From Nocardia anaemiae NBRC 100462 (GTDB lineage: Bacteria > Actinomycetota > Actinomycetes > Mycobacteriales > Mycobacteriaceae), in NCBI RefSeq assembly GCF_001612725.1, contig NZ_BDAZ01000035.1:1-64000 (forward strand): a DNA stretch of 64,000 nt, read 5' to 3'. Both the position numbers and the translations under genes were made by a program. The notes under the pieces are model-generated. The model did no database searches. It was given only the letters and a program-made list of their open reading frames with translations, and was not told the origin of the DNA. Below, piece after piece: positions 27,093 to 36,012 of the stretch (the stretch's first letter is position 1; each line of letters opens with the position of its first letter).

Positions 27093-27131
27093 ACACATCA
27101 TTCCGTTTGTGAACACCGTATCATCGGACAG

Positions 27132-27782
27132 GTGACGAAGCCATCCACGCGTGCGCCCCGCCCAGCGGCCGGAAATGCGATCCAGCGACGCAAGGCCGAA
27201 CTGCGGCGCGAGATCATCGATACCGCCTTCGTCTGCTTCGCCGAGAAGGGCTATCACGCAACCGGCATCGCCGATATCGCCAACGAATTGGGCATCGGGC
27301 ACGGCACCTTCTACCGGTACTTCAGCAATAAGCGCGAGATCATCGACGTGGTTATCGACGATCTGACCACCCGGATCATCGAGGCGCTCGGCACCGACAA
27401 CGCACCCGACGCCGCCACCTCCCTTGACGAATATCGCGCCCAGATCGATCGCATCGGCGCCGCGCTGACCCGGATCCTCGTGGACGACCGACGGGTCGCC
27501 CAACTGCTGCTGTTCCACGCCACCGGCATCGATGACGAACTCACCACCCGGCTCTACGGTCTGCTCGATATGGCTGACGCGCTCACCGCGGGCTATCTGT
27601 CGCACGGCGTCGAACTCGGTTATCTGCGTGCGGATCTCGATACCAAGTACACCGCCAAGGCGGTGACCGGCATGCTGCTCGCGGGCATCGTGCACGGGCT
27701 GCGCAATCCGGACGAGACCGCGGTGCGGGAATTGAACGAGGCGATCCGGCGGCTGCTGATCGACGGCGTGCGCAAGGACTGA
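27132..27782 (+). CDS. TetR-family regulator of the monooxygenase
   Basis: 216 residues from a GTG at 27132 with GGACAG upstream; the ATG at 27090 lies inside the second operator and is less likely. The helix-turn-helix is clear: REIIDTAFVCFAEKGYHATGIADIANELGIGHGTFYRYFSNKREII. The C-terminal helical domain should bind a small ligand. Gene order and the repeated CATTCC/GGAATG sites predict that it represses the divergent monooxygenase and its own gene. Confidence 0.93.
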   Translation: MTKPSTRAPRPAAGNAIQRRKAELRREIIDTAFVCFAEKGYHATGIADIANELGIGHGTFYRYFSNKREIIDVVIDDLTTRIIEALGTDNAPDAATSLDEYRAQIDRIGAALTRILVDDRRVAQLLLFHATGIDDELTTRLYGLLDMADALTAGYLSHGVELGYLRADLDTKYTAKAVTGMLLAGIVHGLRNPDETAVRELNEAIRRLLIDGVRKD

Positions 27783-27863
27783 AATCCGGCAGATCTCCAG
27801 CGGCTGCCTGCGCCGATTGCGGCTAGGGTGGGACCCGGATCGACCGGCCAACAGGGGCAACAC

Positions 27864-28505
27864 GTGTTCGGCAGAGACCGCCTGGTTCGAAAAAACCGCA
27901 TTCGACGCGAGCAGGGCAGCGACCCTGGAACAATGTCGCGGGTGACCCCCGACGACGTGAGCCGAATCCACTTCGCCATGCCACCCGTGGGGCACCGCGG
28001 CTACCACGCCGATGAGGTCGACGCATTCCTGGAACTGATCTCGGCGACATTGGCCGGTCATGGGGCGCTGACCGCCGACGATATCCGGCATGTCGCCTTC
28101 GACGCCCCGCGCTTCGGCGGCCGCGGCTATCAGGCCGATCAGGTCGACGAATTCCTGGACCGGGTCCGCGTGGAACTGGAATTCCGGCAGCGCGGCTCTC
28201 GGCCGGTCCCCGCCGGTGGCAATGGTTCCGGTCCGTCCGCGCTGCTCACCCCCGACGATGTGCACCGCATGCAGTTCACCCAGTCCGCGGTCGGCCGTCG
28301 CGGCTACGACACCGAAGAAGTAGACGCTTTCCTGGACCTCGTCGCCGCCACCCTCGCACACGGCGGCCCCGGCAGCCTGACCATTCCCGACGTCCGCGCC
28401 GTCCGCTTCACCGAGGCCCGCCTCGGCACCCGCGGCTACGCCCGCGACGAGGTCGACGCCTTCCTCGACCTCGTCGTCACCGCCCTCGAAAACAACCACC
28501 GCTGA
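27864..28505 (+). CDS. Four-repeat DivIVA-domain-like protein
   Basis: 213 residues from a GTG at 27864 with AGGGG seven bases upstream; an ATG at 27933 is an alternative. Four tandem copies of a ~35-55-residue unit follow: DDVSRIHFAMPPVGHRGYHADEVDAFL, ... FGGRGYQADQVDEFL, ... VGRRGYDTEEVDAFL, ... LGTRGYARDEVDAFL. The unit matches the N-terminal membrane-binding motif of DivIVA/Wag31 proteins, but the long coiled coil is absent. It may bind curved membrane or polar-growth proteins multivalently. It is convergent with ruvB. Confidence 0.85.
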   Translation: MFGRDRLVRKNRIRREQGSDPGTMSRVTPDDVSRIHFAMPPVGHRGYHADEVDAFLELISATLAGHGALTADDIRHVAFDAPRFGGRGYQADQVDEFLDRVRVELEFRQRGSRPVPAGGNGSGPSALLTPDDVHRMQFTQSAVGRRGYDTEEVDAFLDLVAATLAHGGPGSLTIPDVRAVRFTEARLGTRGYARDEVDAFLDLVVTALENNHR

Positions 28506-28531
28506 ACCGCGCTCGCCCCACAGAGCGCTCG

Positions 28532-28583
28532 AGATCAGGTGGAACCCACCCGAGAAGCCACCGCCACCAGTGGCACCTGATCT
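28532..28583. terminator. Long-loop inverted repeat between convergent genes
   Basis: AGATCAGGTG (28532-28541) pairs with CACCTGATCT (28574-28583) across a 32-base loop that holds smaller GGTGG/CCACC pairs. It lies between the convergent DivIVA-like and ruvB genes. Confidence 0.45.
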
Positions 28584-28600
28584 TGATCCGGCGGCGGGGG

Positions 28601-29686
28601 TCAGTCGAAGAGGTCGAGGGTTGGGTGGGGTTCGCGGCCGCGGACTTCGATGGAGCCGAAGACGAGATCGGGCGGGGGGATGAGGCCGAGGTGTTCCCAG
28701 GCGGCGGCGGTGGCGACGCGGCCGCGCGGGGTGCGGGCCACCATGCCCGCCCGGACGAGGAACGGCTCGCATACCTCTTCGACGGTCGCGGCCTCCTCCC
28801 CCACGGCGACCGCGAGAGTCGAAACACCAACGGGCCCACCGCCGAAGCTGCGGACCAGCGCGCCGAGGACCGCACGGTCGAGGCGGTCCAGGCCGAGGGC
28901 ATCCACGTCGTAGACCTCGAGTGCGACCTGGGCGATGGGACGGGTGATCACGCCGTCGGCGCGAACCTCGGCATAGTCGCGGACGCGGCGCAGCAGGCGG
29001 TTGGCGATGCGGGGAGTACCGCGGGAGCGACCCGCGATCTCGGCGGCGGCATCGCGGTCGATGGTGACACCGAGGATATGGGCCGAGCGCTGCAGGATAC
29101 GCAGGAGTTCGTCGGGATCGTAGAAATCCATATGGCCGGTGAAGCCGAAGCGGTCGCGCAGCGGACCGGTGAGCGCTCCGGAGCGGGTGGTCGCGCCGAC
29201 CAGCGTGAACGGCGCGATATCCAGCGGAATCGAGGTCGCCCCAGGGCCTTTCCCGACGACCACGTCGACGCGGAAATCCTCCATGGCGAGGTAGAGCATT
29301 TCCTCGGCGGGCCGCGCGATCCGGTGGATTTCATCGATGAACAGCACATCGCCGTCGACCAGATTGCTCAGCATCGCGGCGAGATCGCCCGCGCGTTCCA
29401 GCGCCGGACCGGACGTAATGCGCAGTGCCGTACCGAGTTCGGCGGCGATGATCATCGCCATACTGGTCTTGCCGAGACCCGGCGGACCGGACAGCAGCAC
29501 ATGGTCCGGAGTGCCGCCGCGCTGTTTGGCACCGCGCAGCACCAGCGCGAGCTGTTCGCGCACGCGCGGCTGGCCGATGAAATCGTCCAGGGACTTCGGG
29601 CGCAGACTAGCCTCGATATCACCGTCGGACTTGAGATAGCTTGCGCTGACCTGGGATTCGGCGTCCGGGTCGGAGTCCTGATCCAT
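28601..29686 (-). CDS. ruvB: Holliday junction helicase RuvB
   Basis: 361 residues. RuvB hexamers drive branch migration with RuvA. Walker A GPPGLGKTS, Walker B LFIDEIHR, sensor region VGATTRSGALTGPLRDRFGF, arginine-finger region GRSRGTPRIANRLLRRVRD and C-terminal winged helix. Family length. Six bases after ruvA on the same strand. Confidence 0.98.
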   Translation of the reverse strand: MDQDSDPDAESQVSASYLKSDGDIEASLRPKSLDDFIGQPRVREQLALVLRGAKQRGGTPDHVLLSGPPGLGKTSMAMIIAAELGTALRITSGPALERAGDLAAMLSNLVDGDVLFIDEIHRIARPAEEMLYLAMEDFRVDVVVGKGPGATSIPLDIAPFTLVGATTRSGALTGPLRDRFGFTGHMDFYDPDELLRILQRSAHILGVTIDRDAAAEIAGRSRGTPRIANRLLRRVRDYAEVRADGVITRPIAQVALEVYDVDALGLDRLDRAVLGALVRSFGGGPVGVSTLAVAVGEEAATVEEVCEPFLVRAGMVARTPRGRVATAAAWEHLGLIPPPDLVFGSIEVRGREPHPTLDLFD

Positions 29687-29692
29687 GACCTC

Positions 29693-30298
29693 TTACCGAT
29701 TCTTTCCCAGCGAGCCGAGCGCGGCCCGCAGCGCCTTCGACGTATCGGCGGCGGGATTCTCGGCGAGGACCGCGTCGACCGCGGGTTCGGCCTGTTTGAC
29801 CGGGAATCCGAGTCCGACCAGCGCCTCGACGACCTGCTCGCGCACCGGCGTGAGCACCGGCGTCGGTGTGCTGCCGGGCGGGCCCGCCTGCACCGGAACG
29901 AGATTCACCTTGTCACGCAACTCGACGACCATGCGCTCGGCTCCGCGCTTACCGATGCCGGGCACCCGGGTCAGCGCCGCGACATTGCTCTCCGCCAGCG
30001 CCTTGCGCAGCGCCTCGGGCTCGAGCACCGCGAGCACCGCCATGGCCAGCCTGGGACCGACTCCGGATACGGTCTGCAAAAGGCCGAACAGGTCACGGGA
30101 TTCGGTATCGGCGAATCCGAACAGCGTCATCGAATCCTCGCGCACGATCATCGCCGTGAACAGCCGGGATTCCTCGCCGCGGGTCAGCGTGGACAGCGTC
30201 GCCGGGGTGACATTGAGTCGGTAGCCGACGCCCGCCGCCTCGATCACCACATGATCGAGCGCGATCTCGAGCACCTCACCGCGTACCGACGCGATCAC
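29693..30298 (-). CDS. ruvA: Holliday junction DNA-binding protein RuvA
   Basis: 201 residues from a GTG that overlaps the ruvC stop (GTGA). Domain I opens IASVRGEVLEIALDHVVIEAAGVGY; the two helix-hairpin-helix motifs are LLQTVSGVGPRLAMAVL and LTRVPGIGKRGAERMVVELRDK; a flexible Pro-rich linker leads to the RuvB-binding domain III at the C-terminus. Confidence 0.97.
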   Translation of the reverse strand: MIASVRGEVLEIALDHVVIEAAGVGYRLNVTPATLSTLTRGEESRLFTAMIVREDSMTLFGFADTESRDLFGLLQTVSGVGPRLAMAVLAVLEPEALRKALAESNVAALTRVPGIGKRGAERMVVELRDKVNLVPVQAGPPGSTPTPVLTPVREQVVEALVGLGFPVKQAEPAVDAVLAENPAADTSKALRAALGSLGKNR

Positions 30299-30864
30299 CC
30301 GCGCACCACCTTCCGTTGTTCGGCAAGCCGCTGTGTATACCGCCGCTGCGCCTCGGCGGCGCGCGCCTCGGCCTCGGCCATCCGCGCCATCAGCGGCGCC
30401 CGCCAACAATGACAGATCGCCAGTGCCAGCGCATCGGCCGCATCCGCCGGTTTCGGCGCGACCTGGAGGCCGAGGATACGCGTCACCATCGCGGTCACCT
30501 GAGCCTTGTCCGCGGTGCCGTTGCCGGTGACGGCGGCCTTCACTTCACTCGGGGTGTGAAAGGCCACGGGTATTCCCCGACGCGCGGCCGCCAGCGCGAT
30601 TACTCCGCCCGCCTGGGCGGTGCCCATCGCGGTGCGCACATTGTGCTGGGCGAATACTCGCTCGATCGCGACCGCGTCGGGTTCATGCGTATCCATCCAG
30701 TGTTCGGCGACGTCGGCGACGCCCATCAGCCGGTGTGCCAAGTCCATATCCGCGGGCGTGCGCACCACGTCGACGTCGAGCGCCGTCACCTTCCGCCCCA
30801 GCCCGCCCTCGACGATGCTGAGGCCGCACCGGGTGAGTCCCGGGTCGACGCCCATCACCCGCAC
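30295..30864 (-). CDS. ruvC: Crossover junction endodeoxyribonuclease RuvC
   Basis: 189 residues. The GTG at 30864 is chosen because AGAGGGG lies five bases upstream; the frame is open further to a TTG at 30891. Catalytic acids are in GVDPGLTRCG (first Asp), AIERVF (Glu) and DAADALALAICH (last two Asp). RuvC cuts Holliday junctions symmetrically. First gene of ruvCAB. Confidence 0.97.
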   Translation of the reverse strand: MRVMGVDPGLTRCGLSIVEGGLGRKVTALDVDVVRTPADMDLAHRLMGVADVAEHWMDTHEPDAVAIERVFAQHNVRTAMGTAQAGGVIALAAARRGIPVAFHTPSEVKAAVTGNGTADKAQVTAMVTRILGLQVAPKPADAADALALAICHCWRAPLMARMAEAEARAAEAQRRYTQRLAEQRKVVRG

Positions 30865-30959
30865 ACGATCCCCTCTCGAAGGCACGAACAACTGTTCGAG
30901 AGTCTAGTGGACGGGGCAGCTACCGTTCACCAACGACACGGTGGCCGTCCAGGATTCGG

Positions 30960-31445
30960 CTAGTCGAACAAGTGGTAGCAGCTCACATACGCGTAGGTGC
31001 CGGAGTCCGAATCCTCGACGATCACCTTGCCGTCCTGCAGGATTCGGCAGGTCACCGCGCCCCCGCTGGATCCGCTGACCGTCGCCGACACCCGGCCGGT
31101 GCGGACGTATCCGGTGACGGTCACCGCCTTCGTCCATGGCAGCGGTGCATCGTTGGCATCGGCGGTATCCAAATCGCCACTGTTATAGGAGATATCGGCG
31201 GTGCCGGAGCCGGTGACCTCGTAGGTGATCGAGGTTTCCTTCTTCGACTCCTTATCGATCCGGTAGGCGATGGATCCGAAGACCGCGACGCAGCCGCCGA
31301 CCGTGAGCACGATCGCCAGGAAGACACCGCCGAGCACCCACGGCCATACCGGCTTGCCCTTGGGCGGCTGCGGCGGATAACCCGGGTAGCCCGGATACCC
31401 CTGCCCCGGATAACCCGGGTACTGCGGCGGTGGTTGATAAGTCAT
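30960..31445 (-). CDS. MmpS-like membrane-anchored protein
   Basis: 161 residues. A Pro/Tyr/Gly-rich N-terminus (PPPQYPGYPGQGYPGYPG), one transmembrane helix (WPWVLGGVFLAIVLTVGGCVAVFG), then an exported beta-rich domain with ITYEVTGSGTADISY and two cysteines (VTCRILQDG, YVSCYHLF). MmpS proteins assist MmpL lipid exporters in mycolate producers; no mmpL is adjacent here. ATG at 31445 preferred over an upstream in-frame start. Confidence 0.8.
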   Translation of the reverse strand: MTYQPPPQYPGYPGQGYPGYPGYPPQPPKGKPVWPWVLGGVFLAIVLTVGGCVAVFGSIAYRIDKESKKETSITYEVTGSGTADISYNSGDLDTADANDAPLPWTKAVTVTGYVRTGRVSATVSGSSGGAVTCRILQDGKVIVEDSDSGTYAYVSCYHLFD

Positions 31446-31622
31446 GTGCACCCTCCCGAATCCTTGCACGACCGGCTATTGGACCTTACCGGACAAGTCT
31501 GTTCGGAGCCCGGTTCACCTGTGCGGTTATCGACCTGCGATCGACCAGCGTTTCAGCGGCGCCCAGGTTCATCGGAGCTAATTCACAGGTTCTCTCGAGG
31601 AAGGGTCTCGACAATGCCGTAG

Positions 31623-33092
31623 GTGCCCGTAGTCCGTGCCCCGCTCGCCGCACCCGCGACTCCTGTGACGCCGCCACCGCCACCGCGGCTGCCTTCGGCG
31701 AATCTGAATCCGAACTATCAGAACGGCTTTCACCACGGCATATCGCTGCTGCACGGCTGGCTCCCGGTGACCGTCGAATTGGTCGCGGTGGCCGCGGTGA
31801 TCGTCGCGATCGGCTGGCGGACCCGGCGTTGGCGGCTAGTGCTGCTGCCGGTCTGCGTGCTGCTCGGCGCGGCGGGTGCGGTGGCCGCATGGGCGTATGT
31901 GAACGATCAGGGGCTGGCCTCGGATCCGGCGCCGGTCGAATTGTGGGGCTGTGTCGGCGTCGCGGTCGCGGCGATCGCGGTCGCCGCACTCGGTTGGCGC
32001 AGTGCCAGGTGGTGGCGGCGCGGTGTCTCTGTGCTCGCCATCCCGCTGGCACTGTTGAGCACCGGCATCGTGCTCAATCAATGGGTGGGCTACTACCCCA
32101 CCGTGCAGTCGGCGTGGAATGCGCTGACCGCGGGTCCGCTGCCGAATCAGACCGATATCGATGCGCTGCCCGGACTGCGCAATACCGATGTCGGCACCGG
32201 CAAGATCGTGCCGGTGCAAATTCCGGACGCGGCCAGCGGCTTTCCGCATCGAACCGAATACGTGTACCTGCCACCGGCCTGGTTCGCCGGTACGGCGCCG
32301 CCGACGCTGCCGGTCGTCATGATGATCGGCGGCGAATTCAATACGCCCGCCGACTGGATCCGCAGCGGCCAGATCATGCCCGAGGTGGATAAGTTCACCG
32401 CTGCCAACGGCGGCCGTGCGCCGATCCTCGTCTTCGTCGATTCCAGCGGAAGTTTCAACAATGACACCGAATGCGTGAACGGTCCGCGCGGCGATGCAGC
32501 CGATCATCTGACCCGAGATGTGCCCAGTTATCTCGAATCTCGGTTCGGCGCATCGGCGGATCCGGCGAACTGGGCGGTGGTCGGCTGGTCCATGGGCGGC
32601 ACCTGCGCGGTCGATCTGGCGGTCATGCACCCCGAATTGGTGCGCACCTTCGTCGATATCGCGGGCGATCTGGGCCCCGCCTCGGGCAATAAGGAACAAA
32701 CGATCCGAAGGCTTTTCGGCGGCGATGCCAACCGCTGGGCCGCCTTCGACCCGCTCACCGTCATGGCCGCGCACGGCCCTTACACCGGCACGGCGGGGCT
32801 GTTCGACGATCTCACCCCGCCCAAATCCGGTCCGGGATCCCATGGCGCACATCAGCGAACCACATCCGCCGACGATGACAACGTCGGAATGGGCGGTCAC
32901 GATGGAGTTTTCGACACCGGTGAGGTCGGCGCGGCCGAAAAGCTGTGCGACGCAGGACATCAAGTCGGCATCGACTGCACCATTCACACCACCCAGGGCG
33001 GCCACACCTGGCAATTCGCCTCGGCCGCGTTCACCTCGTCGTTCCCGTGGATCGTCGCGCGCGTCGGTCTCCAGGTGCCCGACGCGACCTGA
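31623..33092 (+). CDS. Membrane-anchored esterase, mycolyltransferase-like fold
   Basis: About 489 residues. A Pro-rich leader, then four hydrophobic helices (residues ~47-165), then an alpha/beta hydrolase domain with TLPVVMMIGGEFNTPADW, VDSSGSFNNDTECVNGP, the nucleophile motif GWSMGGTCA and a likely catalytic His in TTQGGHTWQ. This resembles the esterase D/antigen 85-like group anchored outside the membrane. Oddity: the best ribosome site (GAGGAAGGG) precedes ATG-CCG-TAG at 31614, in the same frame, so an amber codon sits at codon 3 and the gene as read must start at the GTG at 31623. Confidence 0.8.
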   Translation: MPVVRAPLAAPATPVTPPPPPRLPSANLNPNYQNGFHHGISLLHGWLPVTVELVAVAAVIVAIGWRTRRWRLVLLPVCVLLGAAGAVAAWAYVNDQGLASDPAPVELWGCVGVAVAAIAVAALGWRSARWWRRGVSVLAIPLALLSTGIVLNQWVGYYPTVQSAWNALTAGPLPNQTDIDALPGLRNTDVGTGKIVPVQIPDAASGFPHRTEYVYLPPAWFAGTAPPTLPVVMMIGGEFNTPADWIRSGQIMPEVDKFTAANGGRAPILVFVDSSGSFNNDTECVNGPRGDAADHLTRDVPSYLESRFGASADPANWAVVGWSMGGTCAVDLAVMHPELVRTFVDIAGDLGPASGNKEQTIRRLFGGDANRWAAFDPLTVMAAHGPYTGTAGLFDDLTPPKSGPGSHGAHQRTTSADDDNVGMGGHDGVFDTGEVGAAEKLCDAGHQVGIDCTIHTTQGGHTWQFASAAFTSSFPWIVARVGLQVPDAT

Positions 33093-33126
33093 AACCGATT
33101 GCGCGGTCGATGAATCGACCTTCGGC

Positions 33127-34122
33127 TCAGCCCAGCACTTCGGCCGGTGCTGCGGACTCGGCGCGGAAGGTCCGGCGATAGGCCAGCGGGGATATGCCGA
33201 TGGAATCGTGCAGGTGCTGGCGCAGTGAGCTGCCGGTGGCGAAGCCGACCTCGCCCGCGATCCGATCCACGGTCATATCGGTCGATTCGAGGAGCTGGCG
33301 GGCGCGGAAAACGCGCTGTTGGATGAGCCAGCGGCCCGGGCTCATGCCGACCTCCTCGCGGAAGCGGCGGGTGAAGGTCCGCTTGCTCATTCGGGCCTGG
33401 GCGGCGAGATCGTCCATGGTCAAAGGTAATCGGAGATTCTCCAAGGCCCAGTGCCTGGCGGCCGCGGTGCCCGCCGAGGTCGACGGCGGCACCGGCTGTT
33501 CGATGTATTGGGCCTGGCCGCCGTCCCGCCACGGTGGCACGACACAGCGCCGCGCCACCGTATTCGCGACCGCACTGCCGTGGTCGCGGCGCACCAGGTG
33601 CAGGCAGAGGTCGATTCCGGCCGCCGCGCCCGCCGAGGTGAGCACGTCATCGTCGTCGACGTAGAGGACATCGGTATTCAGTCGCACCCGTGGAAAGGTG
33701 CGCCGGAACAGGTCGGCCACATTCCAGTGCGTCGTCGCGGGACGACCGTCGAGCAATCCGGCGGCGGCGGTCACGAATGCCCCGGTGCAGATCGACACGA
33801 TCCGGGTACCGGGCCGAATACGCGCGAACGCCGCGGCCACCGGGGGCGGCAGTGCGCCACTGAGCGTCATATCGATATCGCAGGCCGGAATGACGACGGT
33901 GTCGGCGCTGGCCAGCGCTCGGCTGTCGTGCTGGACGGCAATGGCGAAATCGGATCGGCTCGGCACCGGTGCGCCATCGATCGAGCAGGTGCTCACCTCG
34001 TACAGCTCCGCGGCGGTGCCGAAGACCCGGCTCGGGATGCCGAGCTCGAACGGATACACCCCGGCCAAGGCGAGCACGACCACCCGATGTCGCGCCGAAT
34101 GCCCATTCGAGGTAGCGACCAT
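33127..34122 (-). CDS. GlxA-type AraC regulator with DJ-1/PfpI domain
   Basis: 331 residues. The N-terminal DJ-1/PfpI-like domain contains ICTGAFVTAAAGLLDGRPATTHW with the conserved Cys. The C-terminal AraC domain has two helix-turn-helix motifs (MDDLAAQARMSKRTFTRRFREEVGMSPGRWL and VDRIAGEVGFATGSSLRQHLHDSIGISPLAYRR). Such proteins are activators that sense amine or aldehyde-like ligands. Divergent from the oxidoreductase gene, 70 bases apart, which is its probable target. Confidence 0.93.
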   Translation of the reverse strand: MVATSNGHSARHRVVVLALAGVYPFELGIPSRVFGTAAELYEVSTCSIDGAPVPSRSDFAIAVQHDSRALASADTVVIPACDIDMTLSGALPPPVAAAFARIRPGTRIVSICTGAFVTAAAGLLDGRPATTHWNVADLFRRTFPRVRLNTDVLYVDDDDVLTSAGAAAGIDLCLHLVRRDHGSAVANTVARRCVVPPWRDGGQAQYIEQPVPPSTSAGTAAARHWALENLRLPLTMDDLAAQARMSKRTFTRRFREEVGMSPGRWLIQQRVFRARQLLESTDMTVDRIAGEVGFATGSSLRQHLHDSIGISPLAYRRTFRAESAAPAEVLG

Positions 34123-34192
34123 GGCGCGATCATATCGAATATTGGCAATCGTGCCATTTTCTGGCGCTGCCGCCGACGGCAGGCTGAACGAC

Positions 34193-35143
34193 ATGAACGA
34201 CACCACCATGCGCGCGATCAGCCAAGACGTCATCGGCGGCCCCGAGGTCCTGACCGAAGTCGAATTGCCCATCCCCACGCCCGGCCCCGGCGAAATCCTC
34301 ATCCGGATGCGAGCAGCCGGTCTCAACCCCACTGATTGGCGGCATCGCGGCGCCTCCGGGCTCTTCCTCGGCGAACCGCCGTTCGTGCTGGGCTGGGATG
34401 TATCGGGCGACGTGGTGGCCACAGGTATCGGCGTCACGCTTTTCGAGCCGGGCGACGAGGTCTTCGGCATGCTCCCCTACCCGTATGGACACGGCGCCTT
34501 CGCCGAATACGTAGTCGGCCCCGCTCGCGCCTTCGCCCCGAAACCGGTGAACCTGGACCACATTCAGGCCGCGGCGATCCCGCTGGCCGCCCTCACCGCC
34601 TGGCAGGCCCTCGTCGATACCGCGAAACTACAAGCCGGACAACGTATCCTGGTCCATGCGGCAGCGGGCGGTGTCGGACACTTCGCCGTTCAGATCGCCA
34701 AGACGCGCGGCGCGTACGTCATCGGCACCGCGAGCGCGCCCAACCACGAATTCCTGCGCGAAATCGGCGCGGACGAGACGATCGATTACCGCACAACCGA
34801 TTTCGCCGCGACGGTCCGCGATATCGATGTCGTGCTGGATTCGATCGATGACGAGAACAGTCTGCGCTCCCTGCGCGCGCTCCGCCCCGGCGGCCTACTG
34901 GTCTCGCTTCGCGCCTTCGGGGCGACCGAATTGGGCACCGAGGCGAAGCAATTGGGAGTTCGGGCCGTGCGCATGCTGGTAGAGGACGATCACGCCGGAA
35001 TGATCGCGCTCGCGGAACTCGCCGAATCCGGGGCGCTGCGCCCGACCGTCGCCGGGGTCTTCCCGCTCGAAGAGGCGGCGAAGGCGCACGCACTCGGCGA
35101 AACCGGTCGCACTGTAGGCAAATTGGTGCTCACGGTGCCATGA
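34193..35143 (+). CDS. Quinone/zeta-crystallin-type NADP-dependent oxidoreductase
   Basis: 316 residues from an ATG at 34193 (a second ATG at 34208 is possible). MDR superfamily: N-terminal GroES-like domain (EILIRMRAAGLNPTDWRHRG, VLGWDVSGDVVATG), cofactor loop ILVHAAAGGVGHFAVQIAK and GADETIDYRTTDF. No zinc ligands, so a zinc-free quinone reductase type using NADPH. Its 3' end overlaps a small antisense ORF. Confidence 0.92.
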   Translation: MNDTTMRAISQDVIGGPEVLTEVELPIPTPGPGEILIRMRAAGLNPTDWRHRGASGLFLGEPPFVLGWDVSGDVVATGIGVTLFEPGDEVFGMLPYPYGHGAFAEYVVGPARAFAPKPVNLDHIQAAAIPLAALTAWQALVDTAKLQAGQRILVHAAAGGVGHFAVQIAKTRGAYVIGTASAPNHEFLREIGADETIDYRTTDFAATVRDIDVVLDSIDDENSLRSLRALRPGGLLVSLRAFGATELGTEAKQLGVRAVRMLVEDDHAGMIALAELAESGALRPTVAGVFPLEEAAKAHALGETGRTVGKLVLTVP

Positions 35144-35403
35144 ACGACAGTCAGCTTTTCTTGCCCGTGGCTGATCAGTATGTCGGCGCCCCACCAAGTC
35201 AGGCGACCCGCGATCGCCACGTATAGGAAAATCGCGAAGTACACGAGGCTCGCGCCGTAGTCGGCAGCCCAGCCGGGCATCCGATTCACCGTCGCGAATG
35301 CGGCGATGAGCAGGATCGGTCCGGTCGCGACCGCGAGCGGGGCGAAGGTGCTGTTCAGGTCGGTTGACTCGCCGGGGTGCTCGTCGGCAAGGGATCGACT
35401 CAT
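34990..35403 (-). CDS. Possible small membrane protein, antisense overlap
   Basis: 137 residues from an ATG at 35403 with GGAAAGAG upstream. The first ~85 residues are outside the oxidoreductase gene and encode two plausible helices (PLAVATGPILLIAAFATV and GASLVYFAIFLYVAIAGRL). The last ~50 codons lie antisense to the oxidoreductase and look like noncoding readthrough (Ser/Ala/Pro-rich). It may be a two-helix gene whose native end was lost. Weakly supported. Confidence 0.35.
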   Translation of the reverse strand: MSRSLADEHPGESTDLNSTFAPLAVATGPILLIAAFATVNRMPGWAADYGASLVYFAIFLYVAIAGRLTWWGADILISHGQEKLTVVHGTVSTNLPTVRPVSPSACAFAASSSGKTPATVGRSAPDSASSASAIIPA

Positions 35404-35721
35404 GTGGCTGGTCTCTTTCCGGGCGGGACAAGTTCTCGGTGCGCAAGGAGCCTGATCGGGCGGCCGCGGCGGTCTGTCGCGGCACTCGATTCGCATATCA
35501 GCAATCGAACCGCAATCGTTACACCGCAGATATCGACAGCTGCGATCAGTTGCTCCAAACCCAGAAAACGAGATCAGCTAACTGACGGCAATCGTCAATC
35601 GGTCGTATCGGGCTCGGCTGCCGCCACCTCGGGGTTTGCGCCATCGGAATTCCTCCAGGACAACCCCGCCGTTCGGCCGCGTTTGTGGCGTGCATCACAT
35701 CTGAGACCTACCATCCGAAGG
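35404..35721. other. Intergenic region, promoter side of the DUF5988-like gene
   Basis: 318 bases, locally richer in A/T than its flanks around 35490-35590. No ORF with a ribosome site and no RNA or repeat was recognised. Confidence 0.5.
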
Positions 35722-35928
35722 ATGAGCAATGTTTCGAAGGCTGTCCTAGAAGGTGGGCCGAAAGACTTGCCCGCTCGCATCGTTCCGATCACGCCGCCGG
35801 GCGTCGAACTCAAAGTCGAATTCCGCGGCGGATACGAGCACTTCAAGGTCACCAATCGGGAGGCCGATACGCCCGAGGGGCGGCTGCGCGTCTACGAGTG
35901 GTCCGATCGGACCCGAATCGCGGAATAA
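35722..35928 (+). CDS. Small DUF5988-like protein
   Basis: 68 residues: MSNVSKAVLEGGPKDLP, then VELKVEFRGGYEHFKVT and LRVYEWSDRTRIAE. The GGP-D-LP opening, GYEHF and the closing W-RT-AE pattern fit a small actinobacterial family I recall as DUF5988, of unknown function. GAAGG abuts the ATG. No partner gene is evident. Confidence 0.75.
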   Translation: MSNVSKAVLEGGPKDLPARIVPITPPGVELKVEFRGGYEHFKVTNREADTPEGRLRVYEWSDRTRIAE

Positions 35929-35954
35929 TCGGTTCGCGCCCGGTGCGAAACGCA

Positions 35955-35989
35955 CTCGGGGCGGTTCGCATCTCTGCGACCGCCCCGAG
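35955..35989. terminator. Hairpin between DUF5988-like gene and yebC tail
   Basis: CTCGGGGCGGTTCGCA (35955-35970), TCTC loop, TGCGACCGCCCCGAG (35975-35989): 15 pairs with one bulged T. It serves convergent genes and may act both ways. Confidence 0.65.
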
Positions 35990-36012
35990 GCACCAGTCGG
36001 TGATGTTCGGTG

